Source: Daphnia pulex
Lineage: Eukaryota > Arthropoda > Branchiopoda > Diplostraca > Daphniidae
Direction of reading: 5' to 3'
DNA: 64,000 bases
NCBI RefSeq assembly: GCF_021134715.1
Contig: NC_060018.1
Span: 5,287,501-5,351,500, forward strand
Shown: positions 28,659-42,590 of the stretch, one piece after another
Layout of the letters: every line of letters begins with the position of its first letter
How positions within the stretch are numbered: the first letter of the stretch is position 1
Notes under the pieces: model-generated
The model's database searches: none
Seen by the model: only the letters and a program-made list of their open reading frames with translations
Told to the model about the DNA's origin: nothing
Position numbers and translations under genes: made by a program

Positions 28659-29506
28659 ATATAGTTGGTTATTCTGGTCGCGTTTCCCAACGGCTAGCGT
28701 GAGTCAACAAACAAGCGGTCGCTCTGCGTTTAGATTCCCGGTGAAAAAGAGCAAATGCTGATGCCTGCCATTTCCTTTTTTTCTTTCTTCTTCTATGCGC
28801 TTCTATCCGATATTGTTGTCAGCAATTGTGCGATTGTCATTCGGCGGCGGCGTGCTGTCCACAATCACGTCGAATGGTCCAATCTTTTTGCTCGTTAAGG
28901 TGAGACGGTTATTGTGTGTTAGCCGTATTTAAAAAATGTAGACTACTACACTATAGTGCTGACTAATAGTAGCACGAGAAAGAGAGAGAGAAGAGACAAA
29001 ATCGCCAGTGACGGACAGGTTTTTTTCTTTCCTTTTCTTTTGGCGACAAGACGAGTGACAAGACAAGGAGCTCTTTGAAGTCATCGGAGCCGCTCGCTTG
29101 GCTCAGGAGTTGTCCACTGCTTTTTGTGTTGTTGTTGGCCCGTTGTTATTTGCGGTGTGACCTTCATCATGAAAATAACGCCCGCATAAAATTATAATCT
29201 ATTACGGTATTTCTCTTTGATTGTTTTTTTGTCCTTTTCCCTGTTGTTCCTCGGCTGCTGTAGTTGACTGCGAGGTGGTATTTAGTTCGGCTGAGGGCCT
29301 AGCACAATCTAATGTTCTATGCAGGTCAATAAGCCAGCCAGCACACACACATCATCTTCGGAAAAAAAAGGAAAGACAAACCGGCTAGAATTTCAAAACA
29401 GAAGAATAACAAGACAAACAAGAGCCGAAATTAGAGACGCAAAAGATGAAAGCCAATGAAATTCTATAGGCCGAACAGAGAGATGATGATGACATGACTA
29501 CTTTCT

Positions 29507-29520
29507 GGGGGGGGGGGGGG
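29507..29520. repeat. 14-nt G homopolymer
   Basis: Fourteen consecutive G bases, immediately followed by a purine-rich AAGAAAAGAAAG tract. Long G-runs are a common site of sequencing error, so its length is uncertain. Confidence 0.85.
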
Positions 29521-32500
29521 AAGAAAAGAAAGAAAGAAAAAAAGGACTGCGCTGTTTTTGTTATTTGCTTATTTTCTCTGCCGTCGCCGATTTGTCGCGC
29601 CGTTCGGTCCGTTTCCTGGTAAAATGGAGAAGAAAATAAAAAAGGAAAAGTTGTATTTTTCCAATGAAAGGAATTTTGATTCGACTGGCCGCGGGAGAAA
29701 GCTTCGCCAACGAGCGGACGCGCATATATACTCCCTGATGGCCTTTTATCGGGGCAGTCGAGACTCTCTCTCGAGAGAGAAGCTGAGCAACGGATTTTTC
29801 GTCGTCGTACCTCCTTCCAGTGTTATCGACTCCCATGGATGGCTCGTACAAGCCAAAGCACTTTAGACGGCTCCTCCAGTCCGACTTGTCTCTCATTCGG
29901 ATGAGGGTCACCAGCACTCTGGACACGAGTGCTGAAGACATTCAAAAAGGGACTTGGGTCATATCCGATTGGGTTTTGTTTTTTGTTTTTTCTTCTTTTT
30001 CTTTTTCGCTTATGACATTACAACATCGACTATTTTTTGGAGGCTGCCTGATGTGATGTTGGTGGGCGCAATGAAGACATATACAGGAAGGAGGAGAGCG
30101 CCGGGCGGTGTATTTATAAACACCGGGGGGAATAGGAGATGCGAGGGAGTTTTTGTGCTCGCTGCTCTACTTCCTCTTGCTCCTCTGTGTACTTCTTTCG
30201 CTCCGGCACAACTCTCTCGCTCTCTCGCACTGATGGCTAACAATAAACAAATTACAGCCCATCAGTGTGTGCAGCTTCTCTCGACCCTTTCTCGTCCGTG
30301 AAAAACAATCCTTCATGTCTGTGCGCTCGTTCGCGTCCGCTGTGTGTACGCCACCCGACAATTCTCTCCCACCGGGGGGACAAATGTTCTATCCTCCTTT
30401 TATTTTCTACGCACAATCAAATTCGATTCTATTTCTCTTTCTCTCTCTTTACGCCATCTTGAATTCCCACGCACACGGAGAGAGAAATGGACGAGATTTA
30501 TAGACGCGCGCAAGTGACTGGAATGAGTTCGAAATTCCATCGATTATAATCAGCCCGGCGCGCATCGACACGCTGATTTCGTTCGCGCAATCTCATTTTT
30601 TTTTTTGTTCTTCTTTTTCTTCTTCTTTTGAGTTGTTGTTTCTTAACGCGGAACCACCGGTAACAAACATCCAGCAGAGAGAGAGAGAGAGAAATGATGA
30701 GAAAGGCAATTAAAAATCGATTGAGCGCCGCATTTTGAATGTTGGCTGATGACGGGTCTTGCGCTGCACAGGCAACTGGTGTGGCGGTTAACTGCCCTCT
30801 GATGGTAAACAAAACTCTTTGTGCCATCGTTATACGCATCAACATCATCTGCTGTGTGTGTGTGTGTTTATACACACAAAGCAACGGGCCAAGCTGCCTA
30901 CAATCTCCCAGTCTAAATAAAAACCTGCCCAGCCGAGTTTTGCTCACGACCCTGCAAAAAAACAAAACAACCCACGTACCGATCACCGGGTTATCCAACC
31001 CAACTTTTTTTGGTTTTTGTGTGTGGGTTTGGTTGTTATTTTAATGTAAAAAATTAACGTGAACAAACAGTTCGAGGGAAAAAAAACAACTTGGACTGAT
31101 CTTCGCCAGGTTCTCATTTCCTACTTCTCGCCGCCAGGCATTTTTATATAACAACCGTGAACAACAACATGCGTAGAGGATATGACGACTTTCGCGTGAG
31201 TTGATGGCCAAAAATGAAATGAAGGAAGCAGCAGTAGCAGCAGCAGCTCGTTTCGTGTAGTAGTAATACTGTGGCGCCTCGACGTCGCGATAGATTTTGA
31301 ACGCTACCAAGCTCAAAAATTTATTTCGATGCTGCCACTGTGGCAGTGCAGCTAACACTTCAATCACTCCCACTGCCCACCCACTCTCTCTCTCTCTCTC
31401 AGTTCCGAACTCATTTCGTCGTCGTCCCAGGCTCTCCTCCAAGCTGCCCCCGCCGCGCGTTCTTTCACTTTATTTTTATTTTTATTTATTTCGGTCGGCT
31501 GCGTCATTTTGTCACACAAATTCTATTTACTGTTACGATTATGATTATTGTCCTTGTTATGAACTTCGGAACTGAACATTCCTTATAGTAGTCGAGGGGG
31601 GGAGCGTCAAGGAGTTAGACGCCATCTACCGTGAGCGGAATTTAAAAATCTACAAGACTTCCAGTTTGCACGATTGTTTTTTTTTTTTGGCGATGTTATT
31701 TTTTGTTTCCTGCGGAAATTCGAGTAGCGGAAACATCGGCAATTGGGCGCTTTCATGTCATACAAGCGGAAGAAGTCAAATGGCAAAGGAAGAATGGCCG
31801 TCCTCATTCTGGATGTGTTCCAGCTTGGTCGATTTTTGGAGAAGAAGAGACGAATGTTGCCGCTGCGAAGATTATTTTTGAGTTGTGTACAACACAAGGC
31901 GGACGCAACACACAAGACAGAAATCCCCGCTGGAAATGATAATAGAAGTTGATAGAAAATAGGCGTGTCGGGGATGATATAAAGTGGGAGGACGACGAAA
32001 ACAAGTCAATGTTTTTGACTTCTTTTTCTTTTATTTCTTTTTCTTCTTTTCTTTCATTTTCTTAATTTCTTCTTTTCGCTGCTTTGAAATCTTCCGTGTC
32101 GGTTCTGGCCTTCTCGGTCCGATGGAGCGTTGGACGCCGGTAAACAACGTTAAAGCACACGATCGTCTTTTGCTTTCCTCCCTCCCTGTACAGTTTTGTG
32201 TTAGGGGTGGAAGAAAGAAAAAACCTAAAAATAAACCGATCCGCTTTTGCAGGACCGTCGGCGTCGCTGAACTCTCCCACTAGCACGTCCAGCCTCGAAA
32301 AATAACAAAACGAAAAACACCCCAAAAAAAAGTCCAAATCAAAAAGTTCCGCCAAGGCACGAAATCTCCTCGCTGAGCTTTTACGGTCAACTTGGACCCG
32401 GAGACCGGAGAGAACTTCTTTTTTTTTCAAACTTGTTTGAATCATTGGACACGTTCTGCTTTAAAACGAATCTAATAAGGAAGCCCAAACTGAATCGCCA

Positions 32501-32803
32501 TATGTCCCTTACTACTGTAAATAATAACGTACGAAAGTAATAACCTACCGTAGCTCTCGTGTGCACACGCTCCAACCCTTTTTTCTTTTTTTAATAACAT
32601 GCAAACAGATCCGCATGGACTTTTTGAATGATTCTCTCCGGCGGCGACGTCTCACGGCCGCGACCCTAATGTCAAAATTTATAGATTTTAATATATACTG
32701 TAATGGTGATGTGAATGTATACCCGACGAACCTATATAGCGAGCCTATTTATGTGACTACATCTTATGCGTATATTTGAATAAAATGATGCAACGCTGAC
32801 AAG

Positions 32804-32827
32804 GACGGACGGACGGACAGACGGACG
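32804..32827. repeat. (GGAC)n tetranucleotide repeat
   Basis: Four to five GGAC units in tandem with one GAC-to-GAC-A interruption. It lies in non-coding sequence. Confidence 0.75.
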
Positions 32828-33506
32828 CCAGCAGAACGCGTATGTAGACAAATACAAAAAAAGAAAATGTGGAGGGAAAGAAGAAAAAAAAAAGGAAAAT
32901 TCTTTCGTCAGAAGCATTCACAATCCACATGAAAATGTTGTGGTATGGCATCACATCTTTTTTGGATGGTGGAGAGGGAAAAAAAAGCGATGAGAATGCC
33001 AACGATTTCTCCGAGCTAGGAAGAAGAAAAACAGGAAAAAATAAAAACGAAAAGGGGGAAATATTTCTAATATCGACGCTATTTTAGACGAACCGACCGC
33101 GAGTATTTATAAGGTTTCGAATTACTCGAAAGATTTCACTGTACTGCAGTCCTCTCTCTCTATCGCAGTTCCATCGGCAACAAACTAGTAGAATCTTTCT
33201 CTCCTAGATAGGTTCCTTCTTTGCCTTGCACCTTTGGCATTCCTGGAGACGGGATCATCAAACGATCCAGTTTGGATCTTTTCTTCTTTTTGTGTTGCCG
33301 GAATTCCTTTAAAAAACGGCGAGAATGAAAAGAGTGCGATAGCTGCAACCCAACAGAGAAATAATAAGGTTTCCCCCAGTTTCTTTCTCGAGTGTCGGCC
33401 TAGATTTGAATGTAGTGAACGAGGCTGATGTACAAGGAAGAGTTCCAAGCCAAAAAATGTTCACCACGTGAATGGATGTGGACGTCGAGAGACGCGGTAT
33501 CGAATG

Positions 33507-33532
33507 ACACACACACACACACATACACACAC
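33507..33532. repeat. (AC)n microsatellite
   Basis: AC dinucleotide run with a single interruption (ATAC). A second run lies 105 bp downstream. Confidence 0.88.
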
Positions 33533-33636
33533 AAGAGAGAGAGAAAACGCGCAAGACATTTTGGAAAGTGTGTAAGCTCCGCTGCATCCATCGCTGTGAC
33601 ACACGGATCCATCATGCGCCATAGATATGCACGGCG

Positions 33637-33659
33637 CACACACACACACACACACACAC
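33637..33659. repeat. (CA)n microsatellite
   Basis: An uninterrupted CA dinucleotide run of about 23 nt in non-coding DNA, close to the AC run at 33507-33532. Confidence 0.9.
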
Positions 33660-35321
33660 TCGCCTCTATATACGTAGGATGTATGCACATAAATATATTT
33701 ATACATCACACATGCGCTGCATAAGTATGTGTACAAAACATGTACTGCAATAGACAGGCGGATAGTCGGTCGCCGGTCCGCCGCGTAGAGGTCTACGAAG
33801 ATGGATCTGACTGCCCAGCATCAACGGCCCAGTGTGTGCAGTGGGTACGCGGCCGAAATGATGAATGCACAACCCGACCGTGTGATAAATCGACGGTGGG
33901 AGCAACAAAAAAAAAAGAAAAAAGTTAAAAAAGAAGAGACGTCGTCGTCTAATCCCCCGAGCGCGCGATTGTTTATGTCAATCCGAGTTGCAGCTATAGG
34001 CGGCCATGTTTCGCGCGTTCGACGGTTATTTATAGTCATCCGCGTCTATACAATAACCGCTGTGTTCATCTTTCTTCTTCGTAAAATCTCTTGCTCACTT
34101 GTTATTCTGGTTTGATTCAGGGGAATTATTTAAGGCGCAATGTTATTATTATTAGAACGGGTCTTGGGGTTTTTGGGCGCTGGGAAATCCGAAACCGCGG
34201 GATGTTACGACATGACGAGGCCAAACAGACGAGGGGAACATACGGACCACAGAAACACACACATCCAAATGCGAGCTGGGGCTATAAAGAGAGACGACAC
34301 TTAACAAACCTGTATTGTTCCGAATGTGTATTCAGTCTGTTTTCTGTTGTGTGCCTTAATAAAAAACAAAAAAAATACGTTGAGAGACAGCAACGGAGGG
34401 GGTTATAGATTTCTCAATTGCTCTAGTCCAGGGAATAATGTAAAATGCAACCCGATCCTTTTGGTCATACGGTCCGACGCCCAGTTGAATGTGTTTTCTG
34501 TGTGGCCGTTGAACCCCAAGAAACAGGATTTATTCCGGTCTAGGTCTATATGGTTCTGGTCATATATTTATACACAGGAGAACTTTATGGTTGACGACTC
34601 AATATTTTTCTTGTTTTTTTTTTCTTCTCTCGAATGACTTTATCTGCTGTTTTTGGTTCGAGATCTTAACTTGGGAAGAGGAGAGTGGCAAGGCAATTTC
34701 AGTGGTCTGTGATATGGGCAAGGGCTTGTCTAAATAACCTCTGTGTGTGTGTGATTCCACCAGCACCACCTTGACGTCGTTGGCGTTTGTTGATGTTAAC
34801 ACAAGCAAATAGAATAACAAAACGCGGACTCGCTCAGCGTGAGCCTCTCGCTGGCTTATATATTTTTAGACAACTTTTTCTCGCTCCTTTCGACTCGAAT
34901 TGAGTAGATTCTGTCTTTGGCTCTCTTCTCTATGCCAGATGAAAACGCTGGTCATTCAGCATCTGCCTTGAAATTGTTTTTTTTTCTCCCCCACTCGATT
35001 GAGAAAACCCAAAATGATCCGGAACACAACAGACAGTTCACTAGATAACTGAACTCGTTCGTTCGTGTTTTCTCTCGATTTGAATGTCCAAGAGACTTGT
35101 GGGACTGTGTACATTATAAGGTTGGCTCGACTGCTCAGGATATGGAGTGTGTTGCTGAACTGTGGACGTGTCGGCCAGCACCGATGCGTTCCGTTGTTTA
35201 CACGCAGGCGAAGACAGCGGGGATTCTCTTACACGCGGCTAGCATCTAGAGCTGCTGTTGTACACCCCACCCGAAAAAAGCTTATAGCGTGTTGTGGTGG
35301 TTCTCTTTCCTTTCCAGGGCC

Positions 35322-35343
35322 CAGCAGCAGCAGCAGCAGCAGC
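35322..35343. repeat. (CAG)n microsatellite
   Basis: Seven CAG units in tandem. No supported coding exon overlaps, so a polyglutamine product is not proposed. Confidence 0.88.
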
Positions 35344-38300
35344 ATCCTTGTTACCGAGTGCAACACATAGATCGGGTGTTTGCATGGCCGTATTGCTGCT
35401 GGGGCTGTGGTTTTTTTAACCCCCAGTCGGAACGGACAGCACCAGCACACACACACACACATGTTTGTGCCGAGCGCCGGAACGATAAGACTTGCTGCGC
35501 CAAGTTTGACTCGGCACCGTCCCTCAAACTTGTGTGTTTATTGTTTCATGGCCTGGGCGCTTTATAACGTCCTATATAGTCTCTCCTCTTTCTTTTCTTG
35601 GCTTATATTATTACCTCCTTTTTTCTCCCAATATGAACTCGAAGCCGTGTGTTTATTCCAGCGGCCCCGATAGAGGCGACTGTATATAACACCGAATGTC
35701 TTTCGTCCCCTTTCTGGCCCCATTTTCTTCTTTTTTTCTTAAAAAACAAATTTCCTTTCGTGTTTGGTTTTTTTGCCCCCGTGTGTTTGTGTGTGTTCGC
35801 TCTCGTTTCCTCCTCACACAATATATAGCGTGTTTATAGCGGAGCCACCCACCTTGCAAGCTTTCGCATCCCAGCGTATGTATTAGAGCAGAGCAAAGTT
35901 GTGTACAAGTATATAATTGAGACGAAAATTGCTGAGCTTGTCTGTCAGTATATACGTGCTGTATACAAGACGCACAAGAAATAACAAAAAACTTTTATTT
36001 CTTTTTTATCCGCCCTCCATTATTCGTTATACGTAACGACGTGATGCGTGTGAATCGAGCAGCCCTGCAGCTGACAACTTGCAGTTCACCGAGACAAGTG
36101 TCTCTATCCGGCCGGACGGGTTCGGGGGCCTTCGCTCACGTAAATCAAATTGGGAAATTATTATTAGAATTTCGACTCTCCAGTTCTCATTTTGCTCCAG
36201 GTATAGCCATTATTTCAAATCCCGATTTTTTTAAATAATCCATTTGCCCTTATTTCTCTTCCATGGAATTCTTTTTTTTTTTTTTTGTCTTGTCGTGATT
36301 CTCCAGAGGCCTCTTTCGGAATGTGATTGCTCACCTAAACACATAATGAAAATCACTAAGCAATTTTTTTAAAAAGCTAGCGTGTTTCAGCGACGATGCT
36401 GCGGTGGCTCTGGTGTTGATCCACCAGGATTGCAGATTGGGCTCGTTTGTGAGTTTGGCTTTGCAATGGCGACGTGCCAACGTTGATTTCTTGGATGTAG
36501 GAGTGAGGTTTGACTGATGGCAAGATGATGAATCTTTTCTTTTGATCCTATTAGTCGTCTGATCCTGTTAGTCGTCAAATGGAAAAATCCTTTTGATTTT
36601 TTTTTAAGTGAATGACGAGTGCATAAAAGGCCTGGGCTTGGGGTTCTATCGGTGGTGACCGATCGGAATGTTTAAGAGTGAATGGACCATGGTGTGTATA
36701 GAATTGCACTTGGGAACGGGTTTATTCATTCTTCATTCTCATTTCTTGTAAACAGGAAGAAAGACACTTCTCATCTTTATTTATTCTTCTTTCCGTGTAA
36801 GATTAATCCATCATCTGTTCTTGTGCGTTTTGTTTACACCGATCGGATTGTGGTGGTGCCATCTCAAAAGGGAAACGAAATATTTATATGTAGAGCAGCA
36901 TTTGAATAGAAAGAATAAGAGATGAAGAAAATGTTGGGGAACGCAGGAAAGAAGAAGAACTAGAGCCGCAGATATGGACGCGGACACGCGCTCCGCTACG
37001 GCCAAGCCGACCCAGAACGAATGGATTGGATTGTTCAACTGATTAGAGAGTCGATTTTTATCTTAACTGGAACTGACAGCCACCCATTTCTTTACGATGG
37101 TTAGAACAGCAGGAGGGGAAGAAAAAAAAATTCCATTTCATTTTTTTCTTTTCTTTTTCTTTTTCAGAAAACCAAATAAAGCAAAACAAATACTCTTGTA
37201 TAATCCTTTGAAGGGAACGCGCAGTGCTCGGCAGCAGTGACGGTTGAATTTGTGGTGGCTGCTGCTGGTGTGGCGTCATCTGGACAGGTCAGCATATAGT
37301 CTCTCGGTTGGTTTGTTTGTTCCGTCTGAATAGAAAAGTCAGGCAAGTGTCGGAGCACATAGAAAAGCAAATCAAATGAAGTGCAGCATGACGAGAAAAA
37401 GGATGCGCTTCCACAAAAATATAGAAGAGTCGAATAGTTTTTATTTTTTTCTGCCGAGGACCCAACAGCAGCAGCAGCAGCACTGGAAAATGACTTGCAG
37501 TTGCTTTTTAGACATCGACGATAGATTTTTGGAAAGAAAACAAAAACGGCGCAATTTCTCTCTCTCTCTGGAGCACAAAATCAGAGACGGGAAGATAAAG
37601 AGAAAAAACCTAATTTGCATTTGTACGATTTCACGTCCATGACCGATGCATTTAGAGGTTTCGACCATGTACAGGTATCGTTTGGGTTTCCGTTCACAGC
37701 CGCCGACCCGATGCCATCGAGTCTTTGATCAACAGGTTAGAGCTTCTTTTGTAGATGCCGGACAAATGTTCGGCGTAACTCTTTTAAAGAACTTCTTCTT
37801 CTTCGACTGTCGTTGCTTTGCACAATCTCTAAATGGACATACAACAACAACAACAGCATTCTTAGAAAAAGAAGGATCGAGGAACGCCTCCATTTCATTT
37901 CGAACCGAAATTCGGTTGCAATCGTGACGCCAGACAACAATTCGTACAAAACAAAGAAAAGGACAAACAAAAAGTGAAAAGAAATACGAGGCATAGCCAA
38001 CAAATTACAGAAGCAGAACATACTGGAAGAAGAATTCCGTTACGGGTTCAGCTGTTTTCTCTCATCATCTGTTTTCTTTTTTTGCCAATCACACTTCTTG
38101 CCAAGTTTGCCAAACGCAACCCCAGTCGTCGCCACCGTGGTCCCCCCCAGCGGGGCTGGGGGTCAAAAAGTTGAGAAACGATCAAATGTCTGCGGGTTCA
38201 TCAGCTGTTTCAGCGCAGCAGTTTATGTTTTCTTCTTATTCATTCTGCCCACCGAAAAGAAAACAGAATAAGACGCCGTTGTTCATTTTCCTTTTCTTTT

Positions 38301-39745
38301 TTTCCCCGTAAGAGTTTGCACCATCCGTCATTTTATGTGACACCGTCAAAAAATAACCAAAGTCGTCGACAAGGTCTTACATTGTATCTCCTTTGTATGA
38401 TAATCATCCACAGTGGTGTATATTCGTAGAAAAACAAGAGAGAACCCGTTGCACTGCAGATCTATGCGCAGACTGTTACACAAAAAAAGGGAAAAAAGAA
38501 ACGTCCAAAAACAGAGCCATGGAAAATATAAAAGAGCGCAGAGGTGTATAGAGAGACTCCTGAAGGACTTGTCATTCTCTTAACGACAGAGAGAGAGAGA
38601 GAGTCAAAACTCAGAAAAGTGTAAATATACATATGGGACAGCGGCTGTGTAGAAGCGAGACAGGAGGACTCCAGGTAGCCTATAAGTCCAGACTTCTACT
38701 CTTTTAGGAGATAAGGTGGTGGAGAGTGACAGAAGCGAAGATAGGAGAGCGCGTATGGCAGTTTTCCATCGTGACGCAAGTCCCCGATAGAGAGGGAATA
38801 TAAGGCAGGCGAGCGATGTTATAAAGAGACGAGAAGAGAGAAAGAAGAAAAAAGATGCAGGAGATAAACAAACTGAAAGGCAGCGAGAAAGAAAACGACA
38901 AGAAACAGACGCCATCCGACGAGTTTCCTGTCGTTTCTCTCATCAGATTTTTCTGTGTTGGTCTCCTCACCGACCTGTATCAGGTGCTCAGATGAGATCT
39001 TCCACTCTTGATTTTGTCCGATTCTTGACAAAGAATCTGTCGGACGACATGACGGACGGAAGCGGACTCAATTTCGTTTGTCCAGCGAATGGCGAAAACG
39101 CGCCAGCACAAATAGCAACAGGCGCAGGAAGAAGAGAGGGGAGACTCCAAGGGGGGAAAAAATAGCTCCTCCAGTTCCATCTCTGGAAATCTGACTCTTT
39201 TATCTTTCCTTTTTCCTTCTTTTTTTTCTTTTTCGCTCGCTTTTTCTTTTATTTTCTGCAACCACATGCCTGTTACTTATTTTCGGCTTAACATCGAGTT
39301 TCGTGGGGTCTTGTGCGACACCAACTGCGTTCTCTTCCATTCGTTTTTAGCGTAAGGACAAATTCCTTGTTTACTGTATAATAATCCACGAGTTATGTCT
39401 GAATTCATCGACACATATGACTCGGCAGCGACTCGGTTTTGGCCGTCCTCGAAATCCTCGAGAAGACTAGGGGTTGAAAAAAAAAGTTTTACTTGTCAAC
39501 GACTGCTGAAGGGGATGACTGCTGTTATTCTTATAGTGTCCCGCGTTTGAATAGCGCGCTTACAACGAGCACTAGAAAGTTATGGCTACATGTTTCCTTG
39601 TGTATGAGCGACAAACAGCGGCGCGTGCGGCGTCATCGTCCGTCGTTTCCCGCAGTCATCCTCTTCGTAACCTTTCAAACAAAAAACACTTGACAACAAA
39701 CCAACAGCAAGTACAGAAACCAGTTTGAAGTTTGTTTGACAATTG

Positions 39746-39769
39746 TTTTTTTTTTTTTTTTTTTTTTTT
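39746..39769. repeat. 24-nt T homopolymer
   Basis: An uninterrupted T-run of 24 bases about 430 bp upstream of the membrane-protein gene that starts at 40200. Its length may vary. Confidence 0.9.
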
Positions 39770-40199
39770 ACTGGAAAAATCCAACTTAATCCTGTACTAC
39801 AAGGACAACATACGTACGCGGGTAAATTGCGAGATGTGAAATTAGATTTAGGCTTACACCGATAGATGGTAGAGATAAATATTTAGTTCCCGTGTCAGAA
39901 GCCATCTGTTATGTGTTGCTAGATCTGGCGAGCGACCCCACATCTTGTGAAAACGAAATCTAAAACCGCGATAAGAAGAAAGATGACAACAGGTTCGGTG
40001 AATAGCCATGGCAACCAAAGGGTTATCTTTCTCTCTATTCTCTCTATTCTCTCTTTTCGACTATGTATATACATGTACATAATACTGATGGTTTTGAAGT
40101 CGACCAGATCGTTCGTCTTAATCTTTTCTACTGACACTTGCAACTGTCATTTCTGTGTGAACCCTTGATCGTTCCTTGTCACTCGAGGATTCCTTTGCT

Positions 40200-41367
40200 A
40201 TGACAGATTTCACGAAAACAATAACAAGAGAATGGATAGGTACGTATCGAACTAGACGCTCACTACGTCTATCAATATAGTGAATCATTTGCATATGTCG
40301 GTTTTCCGAGTGTTAATCAGTGTCGACTAGTGTAGCAATCGAAACGAACGGCTCCAACGAGGACCGGTTACTATCCTTATCTGTCGATGAAGAAGACGGT
40401 CGAAAAGAGACGGCCCAGTTGATCAGGTTTCTGTTTGTTTCATTTTTGGTTCGACTTCATTCAAAAGATTCTGATTAGAATATCTCGCAGCCATTCAAAC
40501 GATCTTACAAGGCATTGGTTCTCCCCACAGAAAGGTGTACTGCTTGCTGTCGTTGCGTATCTTGTGCTTGACGGTGATAGAGTGCTTCGCCATCTACGAC
40601 GAATCAATCAGTTCCTTCTTTTCGGGATCCGGCGGCGGAGTTGTCATCTTCATGATCTGGTTAATTCAGTTCATTCTATCGGGTTACACATCGCTATCGG
40701 ACCGTTTGGGACCGGACAAGCCGTCCAATCAGAAACGATTCATCGCCTTAAACGTCATGGAAGGTCTGGTTTGTGCCGGAGCCGCTTCCAATCTTTACCA
40801 CTCAAACAGCGTAACATTTAATAAATGGATTATCATACTTTCGTGAATGATAAACCCATCACTCATCTGCATTACTTTTGATCCTGATTGCAGATTCAGC
40901 TCGTCGATGTTTTGCTGCTGAATGGTTCGTTGGGAATCTTCCACTCGGGTCACGCGCTCTTCTTCATGAATCCCTGGTTGCTCTACCACGGACTTTACGG
41001 CGTCGTTTACGCTGCGCTGAGCGTCGGTATTCCAATTTTGTTGGCGTTCAATTTGAACTCGTCATACGCAGCTTCCGGTAGCGATCTGTCAGTCGAAGAT
41101 GATCCATCGGCCAGGAGCACCGATTGGAAGTCTATTTCGTGGGTTGAAATCGCTTGCCTCGGTTGGCTGTGCTGTTTGTGGTATTCGCTAGAGACGCACG
41201 CCGTCGTCACCAAGAGGCATCGCTTCCGCTTTGAGCGACACCAGGACTGTTTTTTCGTCATGTTGTGTTTCGCTTACGCCGATGTTTGGAATGTTTTCGC
41301 CAAGTTCAGGTTATTCTTCGTGACGAAATCGAGTGAAACGGAGGCCCAGACGGACCAAGAAGAGTAG
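40200..41367 (+). CDS. Orphan multi-pass membrane protein, about 299 aa
   Basis: Four exons are proposed: 40200-40239, 40321-40426, 40531-40810 and 40894-41367, with introns of 81, 104 and 83 nt. All junctions are GT-AG and every phase fits, giving 299 residues ending at TAG. The N-terminal 48 residues are polar and acidic and probably cytosolic. Seven hydrophobic segments follow at roughly residues 54-70, 85-101, 119-138, 147-167, 171-195, 224-240 and 260-276. A conserved-looking GSLGIFHSGHALFFMNPW stretch lies around 153-170. The tail is short and acidic (SSETEAQTDQEE). The last two exons are strongly supported by frame length and composition. The first exon is less certain; it was chosen because it gives the only in-frame ATG and a good donor (GGTACGT). 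I do not recognise the family and assign no function; a seven-helix count does not by itself make it a GPCR. Confidence 0.75.
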
Positions 41368-42583
41368 CGAGCGACACCCCGCCGTGCGGACGCTGAACGG
41401 CAACTTGCTGGCTGACTTGCGACTCTTTTCATCCGCGTCGCTTTGTCTTCCCGTCTGGATTCTTCAAATGGTTTCTTTGCCCTTACGACGCTGTGTACTA
41501 ATAATGCACGCTCTCACTAAAAACACACCGGAAGGAACTCGCACGTGATCCAGGATCGGAAATCGATCAACCAGCAGTCGGAACTCGTGCCGTTTCCCAT
41601 TTCCCGACAATTCGAAATATGCCCAGTCTTAGCACCGAGCATTCCAGGACCCCGGAGCCATTAATCAAGGCGTTCTTTTCTATTTTAGCTCATTATCTCT
41701 GACTATACAAGTATAGATGTATTCTCTTCTAGTTGGATAAGGTTTATGTTGGCTTACTAACAATCTATAGGGATTCCAGGGCTTTTTGCCTAATAATGTC
41801 GAACAGCATCGATCCGATACTGAAATCGAGTTTTACCTTCATGCCAAATGCATTTGTGAGCATCGTGAGTTTACTTTGGGTTTTTCTTTATCATCCATCT
41901 CTTGGGTCGATTAAAATTAGTAAAGTGCGATTTAAAAACAGATTTTTCTTGAGATTTATGTAATTTTTCCGCGTGAAAATTCGGGAGTGAACTTTAGATG
42001 CGCTCTCTAGTTCTCAAGCTTTTGTGAGTAGTGAACGAATGCTCCATCTAGCGAGGGAATTTATGTTTGCTTGGTCGATGGTTTCGGTTCAACAACTGAA
42101 ATGCGGGAAAATCCACCTAGCATAGCATGTAAAGTAACAAACCAAAAATATTTCGTGTACCGTTTCGTTTTGATTTTTGTTTGCAATTGTAAAGAGTAGT
42201 TCACTGTTCAACGGTTAGTGATAGACGCAAGAATAGTGAAGAGGCTGATTGTTAAGTGTGGCAGTCATTGTTGGCAAAAAAACCCTGCGGAAACAAAACA
42301 TAAGAAATCGACCATTTTCTAAAATCTGACATTCTCGTTACGAACGAAACCATTTGAAATTTACACTGTTCAGACCACCGGAAGTTTCTGAACTTCCAAG
42401 ACGAGGGAATGGCTATTTAAGGAACACTAATATTGGCTATTTGCGTAAAAGTTGAGTGTCTGTTCAAATCTGTGTTGTAATCGTCGGTTTTACAACTAAG
42501 GGAAATGTGAATAGCGATTAGTGTTTTACACCTTTGGTATTGCCGCGTTATTCATTTATAAATAATTCTCGCGGTCCGCTGGT
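41368..42583. other. Intergenic stretch
   Basis: This lies between the stop of the membrane-protein gene and the TATA box of the next gene. It presumably contains the 3' UTR of the former and the upstream region of the latter. No further coding exon or RNA gene was seen. Confidence 0.55.
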
Positions 42584-42590
42584 TATATAA
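42584..42590 (+). promoter_or_regulatory. TATA box of the small secreted protein gene
   Basis: TATATAA at 42584-42590, preceded by GGT and followed by GC. Transcription would begin about 25-30 bp downstream, near 42612-42620. A short non-coding first exon could then end at about 42667 (AACAG before GTATAC), with a 96-nt intron to the acceptor at 42763. Confidence 0.65.

Larger units (their letters stand above)
23347..40199. other. Non-coding stretch, repeat-rich
   Basis: No gene could be supported with confidence. The stretch holds the clearest microsatellites of the window (CT, TG, CA, CAG and GGAC units), a 14-nt G-run (29507-29520), a 24-nt T-run (39746-39769) and a TATAAAAG sequence at about 38527-38534 without an attached gene. 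One minus-strand open frame at 24467-24697 has a coding-like composition and is discussed as a finding. Confidence 0.5.

Noticed and set aside
29561..29941. Minus-strand frame of 126 codons
   Set aside because: Composition is mixed, but an equally long frame lies on the other strand and no splice sites or motifs support either.
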